Assembly (NCBI RefSeq): GCF_005405925.1
Contig: NZ_BJHV01000001.1
Span: 7,688,001 to 7,752,000, forward strand
Source of the DNA: Streptomyces antimycoticus
GTDB lineage: Bacteria; Actinomycetota; Actinomycetes; Streptomycetales; Streptomycetaceae
DNA length: 64,000 bases
Reading direction: 5' to 3'
Below, in pieces: positions 53,922 through 62,372 of this stretch. Under the pieces are notes generated by a model. That model saw only the letters and a list, made by a program, of their open reading frames with translations, did not search any database and had not been told where the DNA came from. Numbering within the stretch: position 1 is the first letter of the stretch; each line of letters opens with the position of its first letter. The translations under genes were made by a program, and so were the position numbers.

Positions 53922-54349
53922 ATGACAATCCCCCACGGATCGCTCGCATCGGTGCCCTCGGCGCCCTCGTTTCGACGCTGATCATCGGCGGTACGGCCAC
54001 CGCGGCCACCGCGCTCGCCCCGGCGGCGTCGCAGACCGTTGTGTCGTCGCAGGTCATCGCGGCCGTCGGCGACATCTGCTACTCGGATCTGCCGTCCCAG
54101 GCCCATGACACCCTGGACCTGATCGAGCAGGGTGGCCCCTACCCCTACCCGCAGGACGGCACCGTCTTCCAGAACCGTGAAGGCGTCCTTCCGTCCCAGT
54201 CCTCCGGCTACTACCACGAGTACACCGTGATCACCCCGGGCTCCGACGACCGTGGCGCCCGGCGCATCGTCACCGGTAAGCAGACGGACGAGGACTACTA
54301 CACCTCGGACCACTACGCCTCGTTCGACCTGGTCGACCGCGGCTGCTGA
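53922..54349 (+). pseudogene. Secreted guanyl-specific ribonuclease (RNase Sa/N1 family), frameshifted near start
   Basis: The mature domain is plain: DICYSDLPSQAHDTLDLIEQ, GTVFQNREGVLPSQSSGYYH, HEYTVITPGSDDRGARRI, DEDYYTSDHYASFDLVDRGC. It has the catalytic Glu (HEYTV), Arg (RGARR) and His (DHYASF) of RNase Sa and a Cys pair. The signal peptide RIARIGALGALVSTLIIG is in the same frame, but no proper start is. The only good ATGs (53916, 53922) lie one frame away: ATG ACA ATC CCC then C-rich. One more C in the CCCCC at 53930-53934 would give MTIPPRIARIG. A longer frame from TTG 53771 exists but lacks sense. Confidence 0.75.
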
Positions 54350-54556
54350 CGCGGCCCCACCGAAGACCGCCACCCCCCGCAGCGCGGCCGCTGCCCCTCA
54401 TCAGGGCAGCGGCCGCAGCGCTGTCCGCGCCCGTCCCGGACCCGCCCTCCGCCCCGCCGCCGTCCCGAACAACTGTCACCGCCCCGGGAACCCCGCGCGG
54501 GTCATTGTCGTTGCTTCCCGATACCGTCTCGGTTAGCAGCGGACGTGCGGGGAGGC

Positions 54557-55525
54557 ATGGTGGCGAACGGTCCGGAAGTGGTCACGTGCGGGGAGGCGAT
54601 GCTCCTGCTGCTCGCCGAGCCCGGGGTTCCGCTGGACCGGGCCGTGCATTTCCGCCGGTCGGTGGCGGGGGCCGAGTCCAATGTGGCCGTGGGCCTCGCC
54701 CGGCTCGGTCACGGGGTGCGATGGCTCGGCCGGGTCGGCGCCGACCCCGCGGGGGAGGCGGTGCTGCGCGAGCTGCGCGCCGACTGTGTGGACGTCGCCC
54801 ACGCGATCGTGGACGACCACGCCCCCACCGGGCTGCTGATGCGGGACAGCCATGCGCACCGCGCCATCGATGTGCAGTACTACCGCATGGGATCGGCCGC
54901 CTCCCGGCTGACGCCCGAGCAGATACGCCCCGAGGCGCTCGAAGGCACCCGGCTGCTGCATCTGTCCGGGATCACGCCGATGCTCTCGCCGACCGCGGCG
55001 GCCGCGAGCCGGTGCCTGGTGGAGCTGGCCCGTGCGGCCGGGGCCAAGGTCTCCTTCGATCCGAACGTACGGCACAAGCTGGGTGGCGCGGCGCAGTGGG
55101 CCCAGACGGCGGGCCCGTTGCTGCGCGACGCCGACATCGTCCTCGCGGGCGAGGACGAGTTGGAGCTGCTGACCGCCCAACCCGCCGACGAGGCCGCGCG
55201 GGAGCTGCTGCGCGGTGCGGCCGACGAGGTCGTGATCAAGCGCGCCGACCACTCCTCGACCGTCCTCACCGCCGACGGCGGCTGGGACCAGGCGCCCCAC
55301 GCGGTGCCGGTCGTCGACCCCATCGGGGCCGGTGACGGCTTCGCGGCCGGCTATCTGTCGGCCCGCCTGCGCGGGCTGCACGAGCACCAGGCACTCGCCG
55401 AGGCGGCATGCGTGGCCGCCCTCGTCGTCCAGGCCGCCACCGACACGGACGGGCTGCCCACCGCCGCCGCGCGGGACCGGGCGCTCGCCGAGCTCTCCAA
55501 GGGCGGGGACGCGGTGTACCGCTGA
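54557..55525 (+). CDS. PfkB-family sugar kinase, probable 2-keto-3-deoxygluconate kinase
   Basis: 322 aa; starts at 54545, 54557 and 54560 are possible, the middle chosen. Ribokinase fold: FRRSVAGAESNVAVGLARLG near the N-terminus (PfkB signature 1) and VVDPIGAGDGFAAGYLSARL (signature 2, with catalytic Asp). Located 255 nt before a KDPG aldolase in the same direction. KDG kinase makes KDPG, the aldolase splits it to pyruvate and glyceraldehyde-3-phosphate. Pairing supports the call; specificity is inferred. Confidence 0.8.
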   Translation: MVANGPEVVTCGEAMLLLLAEPGVPLDRAVHFRRSVAGAESNVAVGLARLGHGVRWLGRVGADPAGEAVLRELRADCVDVAHAIVDDHAPTGLLMRDSHAHRAIDVQYYRMGSAASRLTPEQIRPEALEGTRLLHLSGITPMLSPTAAAASRCLVELARAAGAKVSFDPNVRHKLGGAAQWAQTAGPLLRDADIVLAGEDELELLTAQPADEAARELLRGAADEVVIKRADHSSTVLTADGGWDQAPHAVPVVDPIGAGDGFAAGYLSARLRGLHEHQALAEAACVAALVVQAATDTDGLPTAAARDRALAELSKGGDAVYR

Positions 55526-55780
55526 ACCGACCGGCCGCATCCACGGCCCACCCGCAGCGCGTGGACAGCACGGATATCCGCGCACAAGACAATCAACGCA
55601 GACGACAGAGGCAGCGCAGACGGCGCGGACAGCGCCGCTAACACCGACAAGTTGGATATCGATCCCAAGCACATCACAGCACCGGATATCGTCCACCGCA
55701 CACCGAAACCGCCGCATATCCCGGAGGCAATCCGGGGCGGCATCGCCAGCAGCACTTGGGAGAGGAAGGCGGCGACCACC

Positions 55781-56434
55781 GTGTACCGCTGGGAGATCAC
55801 CCGGGCCGCGCTCGCGCAGCGCGTTCTCGCCATCGTCCGTAGCGACAGCTACGACCACGCCCATGCCACGGCGGACAGCCTGCTCTCCGCCGGTATCACC
55901 AGCCTGGAGATCTCGCTGACCACGCCCTTCGCCCTGGAGGCGGTCACCACACTGATCCGGGAGGTCGGCGATGACGCGGTGATCGGCGCGGGCACGGTGC
56001 TCGACGCCGCCTCGGCCCGGATGGCGGTGGACGCGGGTGCCCGCTTCCTCGTCTCGCCGAGCCTGGACCCCGAGGTCATCCGCACCGGCCACCGCTACGG
56101 TCTGCCGGTCTTCCCCGGCGTGGCCACGCCCACCGAGGCGGTGCACGCGATGGAGCTGGGCGCGGACGCCCTGAAGCTCTTCCCCGCCTCCGCCTACGGG
56201 CCCCGCTGGGTCAGCGACGTACGGGCCGCGCTGCCGCAGGCCGCCGTGGTCCCCACCGGCGGGGTGACGCTGGCCGAGGCCCCGGACTGGATCGCGGCCG
56301 GGGCCGTCGCCTGCGGGATGGGCTCGGCGCTCTCCGAGGGCGACCGGGACACCGTGGGCAAGCGCGCCGCCGAGCTGCTGGCCCGCCTCGCGGATGTGGC
56401 ACCACCGCTGGACTCGGCGCCCGAGCTGTACTGA
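55781..56434 (+). CDS. eda: KDPG/KHG aldolase
   Basis: 217 aa from GTG 55781 (GAGAGGAAGG about 11 nt upstream); the longer frame from 55652 has no family match. Class I aldolase barrel: LAIVRSDSYDHAHATADSLL, GITSLEISLTTPFALEAV with the catalytic Glu region, VIGAGTVLDAASARMAVDAG, and Schiff-base Lys in LGADALKLFPASAYGPRWV. Cleaves 2-keto-3-deoxy-6-phosphogluconate and/or 4-hydroxy-2-oxoglutarate. Works with the kinase upstream in sugar-acid use. Confidence 0.92.
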   Translation: MYRWEITRAALAQRVLAIVRSDSYDHAHATADSLLSAGITSLEISLTTPFALEAVTTLIREVGDDAVIGAGTVLDAASARMAVDAGARFLVSPSLDPEVIRTGHRYGLPVFPGVATPTEAVHAMELGADALKLFPASAYGPRWVSDVRAALPQAAVVPTGGVTLAEAPDWIAAGAVACGMGSALSEGDRDTVGKRAAELLARLADVAPPLDSAPELY

Positions 56435-56478
56435 GGGGGTGCGCGGGCGGTACGGACGGCGGTGGGCAGGCGGTACGG

Positions 56479-56522
56479 ACGGCGGGCCCGGGCTGCACTG
56501 ACGGCGGGCCCGGGCTGCACTG
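56479..56522. repeat. Exact tandem duplication, two 22-bp units
   Basis: Units at 56479-56500 and 56501-56522 are identical, each starting ACGGCGGGCCCGGGC. A second imperfect pair GCGGTACGGACGGCGG lies just before (about 56447-56484). Both are in the gap after eda, and no gene is seen there. Confidence 0.85.
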
Positions 56523-56684
56523 ACCGCTGCGCGAGGGCCGTACGCCTGGCAGTGCGTGTGGGCCGTACGTCCGCGGATCCCAGCGGGCGGTCAACGGCTT
56601 CCCGTGGGCCGGGAGTTCTGCCACCCTGAGCGCGCTGTGATCATGCGGCTCGTACCGGCCGCCCGCCCGCGCCCAGGAGGTGCC

Positions 56685-57533
56685 GTGAGACGTACCGTCA
56701 CGCTGTCCGCCCTCGCCGCCGTGCTCGCCGCAACCGCCGCCGGTTCGGCGCTGGCCGTCGGCTCCACGTCCAAGCCCGAGTCGCCGCGGACGTCCGCCGC
56801 CGACCGCGCCCGGCCGCAGCGCGGCACCCTGCTCGACCGGGTGCCCGAGCGCGGGGTGCTGCGGGTGTGCACCACGGGCGACTACCGGCCTTTCAGCCAT
56901 CGCGACCCCAAGTCGGGCGCCTACACCGGCATCGACATCAAGATGGCCGGGGACCTCGCCAAGAGCCTGGACGCCAAACCGGCGTTCGTGCCCACCACCT
57001 GGGCCAAGCTGGTGGACGACCTTGCCGCCGGACGCTGCGACGTGGGCATGGGCGGGGTGTCGGTGACCCTGGCCCGCGCCCGTAAGGCATCCTTCAGCGA
57101 GCCGTATCTCACCGACGGCAAGACGCCGATCGTGCGCTGCGAGGACAAGGACAGGTACCGCACGCTGGAGGACATCGACCAACCGGGCGTGCAAGTGGTG
57201 GTCAACCCGGGTGGCACCAATGAGGAGTTCGCCCGGGCCCATGTCAAACGGGCCACTCTCACCGTCCATCCGGACAACACCACGATCTTCGACGAGATCA
57301 TCGCGGGCCGTGCCGATGTGATGATGACGGACGCCAGCGAGACCCGCTACCAGTCCGCGATCCACCCGGAGCTGTGCGCGGTCCACCCCGACGAGCCGTT
57401 CTCCTTCTCCGAGAAGGCGTACGCCCTGCCGCGCGGCGATGCGCAGTTCAAGGAGTACGTCGACCAGTGGGTCCATCTGGCCACGCACGACGGTACGTAC
57501 AAGAAGTACGAGGATGAATGGATGAAGCGGTGA
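56685..57533 (+). CDS. Exported cyclohexadienyl dehydratase-like (PheC) / solute-binding protein
   Basis: 282 aa from GTG 56685 with AGGAGG 5 nt upstream. Signal peptide VTLSALAAVLAATAAGSALA. The rest is a periplasmic-binding (SBP_bac_3) fold: LRVCTTGDYRPFSHRDPKSG, AYTGIDIKMAGDLAKSLDAK, GRCDVGMGGVSVTLARARKA, VVVNPGGTNEEFARAHVKRA, ELCAVHPDEPF, EKAYALPRGD. The PGGTNEEFA, MGGVS and DGKTPI pieces are those of secreted cyclohexadienyl/arogenate dehydratases (PheC), which make phenylpyruvate or Phe outside the cytoplasm. No ABC permease is nearby, in favour of the enzyme reading. Confidence 0.75.
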   Translation: MRRTVTLSALAAVLAATAAGSALAVGSTSKPESPRTSAADRARPQRGTLLDRVPERGVLRVCTTGDYRPFSHRDPKSGAYTGIDIKMAGDLAKSLDAKPAFVPTTWAKLVDDLAAGRCDVGMGGVSVTLARARKASFSEPYLTDGKTPIVRCEDKDRYRTLEDIDQPGVQVVVNPGGTNEEFARAHVKRATLTVHPDNTTIFDEIIAGRADVMMTDASETRYQSAIHPELCAVHPDEPFSFSEKAYALPRGDAQFKEYVDQWVHLATHDGTYKKYEDEWMKR

Positions 57534-57554
57534 AGCGGTGAAGCGGTGAAGCGA
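57523..57554. repeat. 8-bp tandem repeat over the stop codon
   Basis: TGAAGCGG repeated four times (the last with one change), starting within the final codons of the PheC-like gene; the second unit supplies its TGA stop. Unit length is not a multiple of three. Confidence 0.85.
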
Positions 57555-57681
57555 TGGAGCCGCGAGGGGCGGGTGGGGCGGTGACGCGGCGGCGGACGGA
57601 CGGCGGCTGAAATCTGGGCATCGCCGTAGGACTCTCGCGTCCGTCGCCCTCCCGCGGTGCCCGGAGCGGGAAGATGGCCCC

Positions 57682-58371
57682 ATGAGTCCCGCCCAGCCCG
57701 TGCGCCGCCGCTCGGACGCCGTCGCCAACCGCGCCGCCCTCCTCGACGCGGCCGAGCGGGTCCTGCTCCGCGATGGGCCCGCCGTGCCGTTGGACGTGGT
57801 GGCGCGCGAGGCCGGGGTCGGCATCGCCACGCTGTACCGGAACTTCGCCGACCGCGACGAGTTATACGCGGCCGTCGTCCACCGCGCCCACCAGCTCGTG
57901 GCCGACCTCGCCCAGGAGGCCGAGGCCAGCGCGGCGCCGCCGCTGGACGCGCTGGCCGGTTTCCTGGACCGGCTGCTCGCCGAACGCCGCCGTCTCGCCC
58001 TGCCGTTGCTCAGCGCCCCCGGCCCGCGTCCGTGGAACGGGGCCGACCCCCTCGGCCCGCATCCGCAAAACGGCCACGACCCCCTCGGCCCGCGGATCTC
58101 CCGGTCGCTGGCCGCGGTCCTGAAGCGGGGCGTCGACGACGGCTCGATCCGCCCCGACGCCACCGCCGCCGACCTCGTCGTCACCGTGGCGACGCTCGCC
58201 CGTGCCCAACTCCCGTCCGACGCCTGGGACCGCGCCGCCCGCCGCATCGCCGCGCTCGTCCTGGACGGGCTGCGCGCCCGCTCCGACACCGCCCCGCTTC
58301 CCGCCGGGCTCACCGGTGCCGAACTGGACCGGGCCATGACCCACAGCGGGGGCGACAGGGCCGCCTACTAG
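57682..58371 (+). CDS. TetR-family transcriptional regulator
   Basis: 229 aa. N-terminal TetR HTH: NRAALLDAAERVLLRDGPAV, EAGVGIATLYRNFADRDELY. The C-terminal ligand domain is of the SACE_7040/YbjK-like kind with a Gly/Pro-rich loop (GPRPWNGADPLGPHPQNGHD) in which PLGP(H/R) recurs. A TTA codon at 57862-57864 (in DELY) suggests bldA control. No adjacent divergent gene, so the target is unclear; the membrane-protein gene at 58502 follows in the same direction. Confidence 0.85.
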   Translation: MSPAQPVRRRSDAVANRAALLDAAERVLLRDGPAVPLDVVAREAGVGIATLYRNFADRDELYAAVVHRAHQLVADLAQEAEASAAPPLDALAGFLDRLLAERRRLALPLLSAPGPRPWNGADPLGPHPQNGHDPLGPRISRSLAAVLKRGVDDGSIRPDATAADLVVTVATLARAQLPSDAWDRAARRIAALVLDGLRARSDTAPLPAGLTGAELDRAMTHSGGDRAAY

Positions 58372-58501
58372 CCTGTCGCCCGCAGCGGGATGCGCATTTG
58401 CGCGAATTCGGGCGCGGCCCTTGCGCGGGTGCTACACGCTGACGGATGCCGGTTGTAATGCCCCGGACCGGTGAACGTTTCCTCGCATCCGGAGAGACGA
58501 T

Positions 58502-59131
58502 ATGAGCAGCCCCCTCAGCCACCCCCTCGTGCGGACCTTTCTGGCCTCGGTCGAGCGGCGGACCGCGGCGCTTCCCGCCGCGTGGCGGGAGGAACTGCTC
58601 GAGGACCTGCGCGAGGAGATCGCGGCGGCGCTGGCGGACGACCGCACCGAGAATCCCGCCGCGGACGGCGGCCCGGCGATCAGCGAGGAGCGGGTACGGC
58701 GGGCGCTCGACTGGATCGGAACCCCGGAGGAGATCGCGGCGGACGCGCTGGCCGAGGAGTCCGGCAGCATTCCGCCCGAGCCGGAGAACCCCGGCGGCAC
58801 CTGGCTGACGCTCGGCCTGGCCGTACTGCCGGTGCCGCTGTGCCTGATCCCGGGTGTGGGCATACCGCTGGGGCTGGTCGCCGCCTTCGGCGCGCTCGTC
58901 CGGCTGTGGCGGTCCGCGCCGTGGGTGCGGCGCGAGAAGCGGCAGGCCACGCTGTTCGTCCTGTCGCCCCTGGTGACGGTGCCGGTGCTGGCGGCCGCCC
59001 TCTCGCTGGCGTTCGACGGGATCAGCGCCCCCGCGTTCGTGGCCTCCCTCCTGATAGCGCTCGCCCTGCCGGTGGTCGGCGCCATACGGCTGGCCCGGTC
59101 CGCCGCCCGGCTGCGCGAGCAGGCCCCGTAG
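58502..59131 (+). CDS. Membrane protein with HAAS-like N-terminal domain
   Basis: 209 aa, ATG with GGAGAG 7 nt upstream. The N-terminus (FLASVERRTAALPAAWREEL, LEDLREEIAAALADD, ALDWIGTPEEIAADALAEE) follows the helical HAAS/DUF1700 signalling domain. Four C-terminal helices come next (TLGLAVLPVPLCLIPGVGIP, LFVLSPLVTVPVLAAALSLA, FVASLLIALALPVVGAIRLA). Such proteins often accompany PadR regulators; none is here. Function unknown, inner membrane. Confidence 0.65.
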   Translation: MSSPLSHPLVRTFLASVERRTAALPAAWREELLEDLREEIAAALADDRTENPAADGGPAISEERVRRALDWIGTPEEIAADALAEESGSIPPEPENPGGTWLTLGLAVLPVPLCLIPGVGIPLGLVAAFGALVRLWRSAPWVRREKRQATLFVLSPLVTVPVLAAALSLAFDGISAPAFVASLLIALALPVVGAIRLARSAARLREQAP

Positions 59132-59205
59132 GAGGCAGGACGGCCCCTCGGCGCGGCGTGCCGACTGACAGCGTTGTCGGCCCCGGCGGGTCGACTGTGC
59201 GTAGT

Positions 59206-59217
59206 TTGTCCGGACAA
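59206..59217. promoter_or_regulatory. Palindrome TTGTCCGGACAA upstream of the GntR gene
   Basis: Perfect 12-bp inverted repeat, 50 bp before the GntR start at 59267. Shape and place suit a GntR (HutC type) self-operator. No exact second copy was found before the transporter genes. Confidence 0.5.
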
Positions 59218-59266
59218 CAGAACTTCACGACTTCCCGTCATGTGCTCATCCGGATACCCTCGCCCC

Positions 59267-60040
59267 GTGGCTATGGAGGAAGAAGACTCTTCGGGCGGGG
59301 CTGAGGCGCTCCAGCTCAGCGTCGATCGCAGCAGTCCGGTCCCGCTGTATTTCCAGCTGTCCCAGCAGCTCGAGGCGGCGATCGAGCAGGGGCGGCTGGC
59401 CCCCGGGAGTCTGCTGGGCAATGAGATCGAGCTGGCCGGGCGGCTCGGGCTGTCCCGCCCCACCGTCCGGCAGGCCATTTCGTCCCTGGTCGACAAGGGG
59501 CTGCTGGTGCGCCGCCGGGGCGTGGGCACACAGGTCGTGCACAGCCAGGTCAAGCGCCCGCTGGAGCTGAGCAGCCTCTACGACGACCTGGAGGCGGCCG
59601 GTCAGCGCCCCGCCACCCAGGTGCTGCGGAACACGACCGAGCTCGCGACCGCCGAGGTCGCCGCCGCGCTCGGCCTCTCCGAGGGTGCCGAGGTGGTGCT
59701 GATCGAGCGGCTGCGGCTGGCGCACGGCGAGCCCATGGCCCATCTGCGCAACCACCTCCCCGTGGGCCTGCTCAAGCTGGACAGCGCCGAGCTGGAGGAC
59801 ACCGGGCTCTACCGGCTGATGCGCGCGGCCGGGATCACCCTGCACAGCGCCCGCCAGGCGGTCGGCGCCCGCGCGGCCACCGCCGAGGAGGGGGAGCAGC
59901 TCGGGGAGCCGGAGGGCGCGCCGCTGCTGACCATGGAGCGTACGACCTACGACGACACCGGCCGGGCCGTGGAGTTCGGTTCGCACACCTACCGGGCCTC
60001 GCGCTACGCCTTCGAATTCCAGCTCCTCGTACGCCCCTGA
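59267..60040 (+). CDS. GntR-family regulator with UTRA domain (HutC subgroup)
   Basis: 257 aa from GTG 59267; TACCCT lies 6 nt upstream, so the mRNA may be leaderless (ATG 59273 is an alternative). Winged HTH: VPLYFQLSQQLEAAIEQGRL, NEIELAGRLGLSRPTVRQAI, LLVRRRGVGTQVV. UTRA ligand domain: LERLRLA-type core (VLIERLRLAHGEPMAHLRNH) and VEFGSHTYRASRYAFEFQLL. It probably controls the sugar ABC transporter just downstream; the ligand would be a sugar or sugar phosphate. Confidence 0.88.
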   Translation: MAMEEEDSSGGAEALQLSVDRSSPVPLYFQLSQQLEAAIEQGRLAPGSLLGNEIELAGRLGLSRPTVRQAISSLVDKGLLVRRRGVGTQVVHSQVKRPLELSSLYDDLEAAGQRPATQVLRNTTELATAEVAAALGLSEGAEVVLIERLRLAHGEPMAHLRNHLPVGLLKLDSAELEDTGLYRLMRAAGITLHSARQAVGARAATAEEGEQLGEPEGAPLLTMERTTYDDTGRAVEFGSHTYRASRYAFEFQLLVRP

Positions 60041-60306
60041 GCCCTTCGCTCCCGCCGTACCCGGCCGCCGTCGCCCCGGCCGTACCCCGCCGCTGTCCTT
60101 GACGTGTCCCGCGTCCCCCGCTACAAGTCCTCCAGCCGGACGGGCACGGGCCCGCCACGGGTTTCACCGTACGCGGAGCCGCCGAGCACCCCGCAGGCCC
60201 CGGCGAGGGCCGGTAACGGATACTTGGCGGCGGCCGGGCCGATCATGCGGTACCCGGCCGCGAAGGTGACAGCGGGACGAACACACAGTGAGAAGGGCGG
60301 GTCTTC

Positions 60307-61326
60307 GTGGCGAAGGTGCGGAGAGGGGCACGTGCGATGACCGCCGCCGTGCTGGCGGCGGTGCTGGGTACGGTGTTGGCGGGCTGCAGCAGTACGGGCG
60401 GCAAGCGTGCCGAGGAGCGGGCCGCGAGGGAGGCGGCCGCCGGGGGGCGGGCGGCGGTCAACACCCCGAAGTGGACCTTCGCGATGGTCACCCACTCCGG
60501 CGACGGCGACACCTTCTGGGACATCGTCCAGAGCGGCGCCAAGCAGGCCGCGGTCAAGGACAACATCCGGTTCCTCTACGCCCACAACGAGGAGGGCAAG
60601 GAGCAGTCCCAGCTCGTCCAGTCCTACATCGACCAGAAGGTCGACGGCCTGATCGTCACCCTCGCCAAGCCCGACGCCATGAAGGCCGTGGTGAAGAAGG
60701 CGCAGAAGGCCGGGATACCGGTGATCACCGTCAACTCCGGCTCCGAGGTGTCCAAGGCGTTCGGCGCGCTCACCCACGTCGGCCAGGACGAGACCATCGC
60801 GGGCGAGGCCGTCGGCGACGAGCTCAACAAGCGGGACCGCAAGAAGGCCCTGTGCGTGCTCCACGAGCAGGGCAACGTCGGCCATGAGCAGCGCTGCGAC
60901 GGCGCGGCCAAGACCTTCGACGGCAAGATGGAGAAGATCTACGTCGAGGGCACCAACATGCCCGATGTGCAGTCCTCGATCGAGGCCAAGTTGCAGTCGG
61001 ACAAGGGCATCGACACCGTGCTCACCCTCGGCGCGCCGTTCGCGGACACCGCCGCCAAGGCCGCCGACCAGGCGGGCAGCAAGGCCGAGATCGACACCTT
61101 CGACCTCAACGCCAAGGTAGCCGCGGCGCTCCAGGACGGCACGCTCGGCTTCGCCGTGGACCAGCAGCCGTACCTCCAGGGTTATGAGGCCGTGGATCTG
61201 CTGTGGCTCAACCGCTACAACGCCGATGTGCTCGGCGGCGGCAAGCCGGTGCTGACCGGTCCGCAGATCATCACCAAGGACGACGCCGCCGAGCTCGCGT
61301 CGTACACGAAGCGGGGCACCCGATGA
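60307..61326 (+). CDS. Sugar ABC transporter substrate-binding lipoprotein
   Basis: 339 aa, GTG with GAGAAGGG upstream. Lipoprotein signal with lipobox VLAGC. Periplasmic_binding_4 (ribose/inositol type) fold: HSGDGDTFWDIVQSGAKQAA, QSYIDQKVDGLIVTLAKPDA, GIPVITVNSGSEV, HVGQDETIAGEAVGDELNKR, GFAVDQQPYLQGYEAVDLLW. Anchored outside and feeding the permease whose ATG overlaps its stop. I recall similar systems near Streptomyces inositol genes; the sugar is not fixed by sequence. Confidence 0.9.
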   Translation: MAKVRRGARAMTAAVLAAVLGTVLAGCSSTGGKRAEERAAREAAAGGRAAVNTPKWTFAMVTHSGDGDTFWDIVQSGAKQAAVKDNIRFLYAHNEEGKEQSQLVQSYIDQKVDGLIVTLAKPDAMKAVVKKAQKAGIPVITVNSGSEVSKAFGALTHVGQDETIAGEAVGDELNKRDRKKALCVLHEQGNVGHEQRCDGAAKTFDGKMEKIYVEGTNMPDVQSSIEAKLQSDKGIDTVLTLGAPFADTAAKAADQAGSKAEIDTFDLNAKVAAALQDGTLGFAVDQQPYLQGYEAVDLLWLNRYNADVLGGGKPVLTGPQIITKDDAAELASYTKRGTR

Positions 61327-62372
61327 GCGCAGAGGCACCGCCCGTCGAGGAACTCGCGAGCCGGCAGCCGGTGCGCGGCTCGCTGCCGCGCCGGCTCGCG
61401 GGGCGGCCGGAGCTGGGTGCGGTCGTCGGCGCCGTCGCCGTCTTCGTCTTCTTCTCGATCGTCGCCGAGGCCTTCCTCCAGTGGTCCAGCTTCAGCACCG
61501 TGCTGTACGCGTCCTCGACCATCGGGATCATGGCGGTGCCGGTCGCGCTGCTGATGATCGGCGGGGAGTTCGACCTGTCGACCGGGGTCCTGGTGACCAG
61601 CTCGGCGCTGATCTCGTCGATGTTCTCGTACCAGATGACGGCGAACGTATGGGTCGGCGCCGGGGTGTCCCTGCTGGCCACCCTCGCGATCGGCTTCTTC
61701 AACGGCTATCTGCTGGTGCGCACCAACCTGCCGAGCTTCATCATCACGCTCGGCACCTTCCTGATCCTCCAGGGCTGCAACCTCGGCTTCACCAAGCTGA
61801 TCAGCGACACCGTCTCCACCAAGAGCATCGCCGACATGGAGGGCTTCCCCTCCGCCCATAAGGTCTTCGCCTCGCATCTGACCATCGGGGACGTCGAGGT
61901 GCAGATCACCGTCCTGTGGTGGTTCGCCCTGATCGCGCTCGCCACCTGGATCCTGCTGCGCACCCGCGCCGGGAACTGGATCTTCGCGGTGGGCGGCGCC
62001 AAGGAGGCGGCCCGCGCGGTCGGCGTACCGGTGGAGCGCACCAAGATCGGCCTCTATCTGGGCGTCGCGCTGGCCGCCTGGATCTCCGGCCAGCATCTGC
62101 TGTTCAACTACGACGTCGTCCAGTCCGGCGAGGGCGTGGGCAATGAGCTGCTCTACATCATCGCCGCCGTCATCGGCGGCTGTCTGCTGACCGGTGGCTA
62201 CGGCTCGGCGGTCGGCGCGGCCGTCGGCGCGTTCATCTTCGGCATGACCAACAAGGGCATCGTGTACGCGCAGTGGGGCGCCGACTGGTTCAAGTTCTTC
62301 CTCGGGGCGATGCTGCTGCTCGCCACGCTGCTCAACTGGTGGGTCCGCAAGCGGGCGGAGGAGAGCAAATGA
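61323..62372 (+). CDS. Sugar ABC transporter permease (BPD_transp_2 type)
   Basis: 349 aa, ATGA overlap with the gene before. About nine to ten membrane helices ([79 protein letters not shown]). The EAA-like loop [20 protein letters not shown] contacts the ATPase. GGEFDLSTG and the AVGGN-like motif are typical of RbsC/FrcC permeases. Inner membrane, acting as a homodimer. Confidence 0.93.
   Translation: MSAEAPPVEELASRQPVRGSLPRRLAGRPELGAVVGAVAVFVFFSIVAEAFLQWSSFSTVLYASSTIGIMAVPVALLMIGGEFDLSTGVLVTSSALISSMFSYQMTANVWVGAGVSLLATLAIGFFNGYLLVRTNLPSFIITLGTFLILQGCNLGFTKLISDTVSTKSIADMEGFPSAHKVFASHLTIGDVEVQITVLWWFALIALATWILLRTRAGNWIFAVGGAKEAARAVGVPVERTKIGLYLGVALAAWISGQHLLFNYDVVQSGEGVGNELLYIIAAVIGGCLLTGGYGSAVGAAVGAFIFGMTNKGIVYAQWGADWFKFFLGAMLLLATLLNWWVRKRAEESK

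Noticed and set aside
54557..56434. Full Entner-Doudoroff operon
   Set aside because: Only the KDG kinase and aldolase are present; no dehydratase is seen, so it is more likely a sugar-acid salvage pair.
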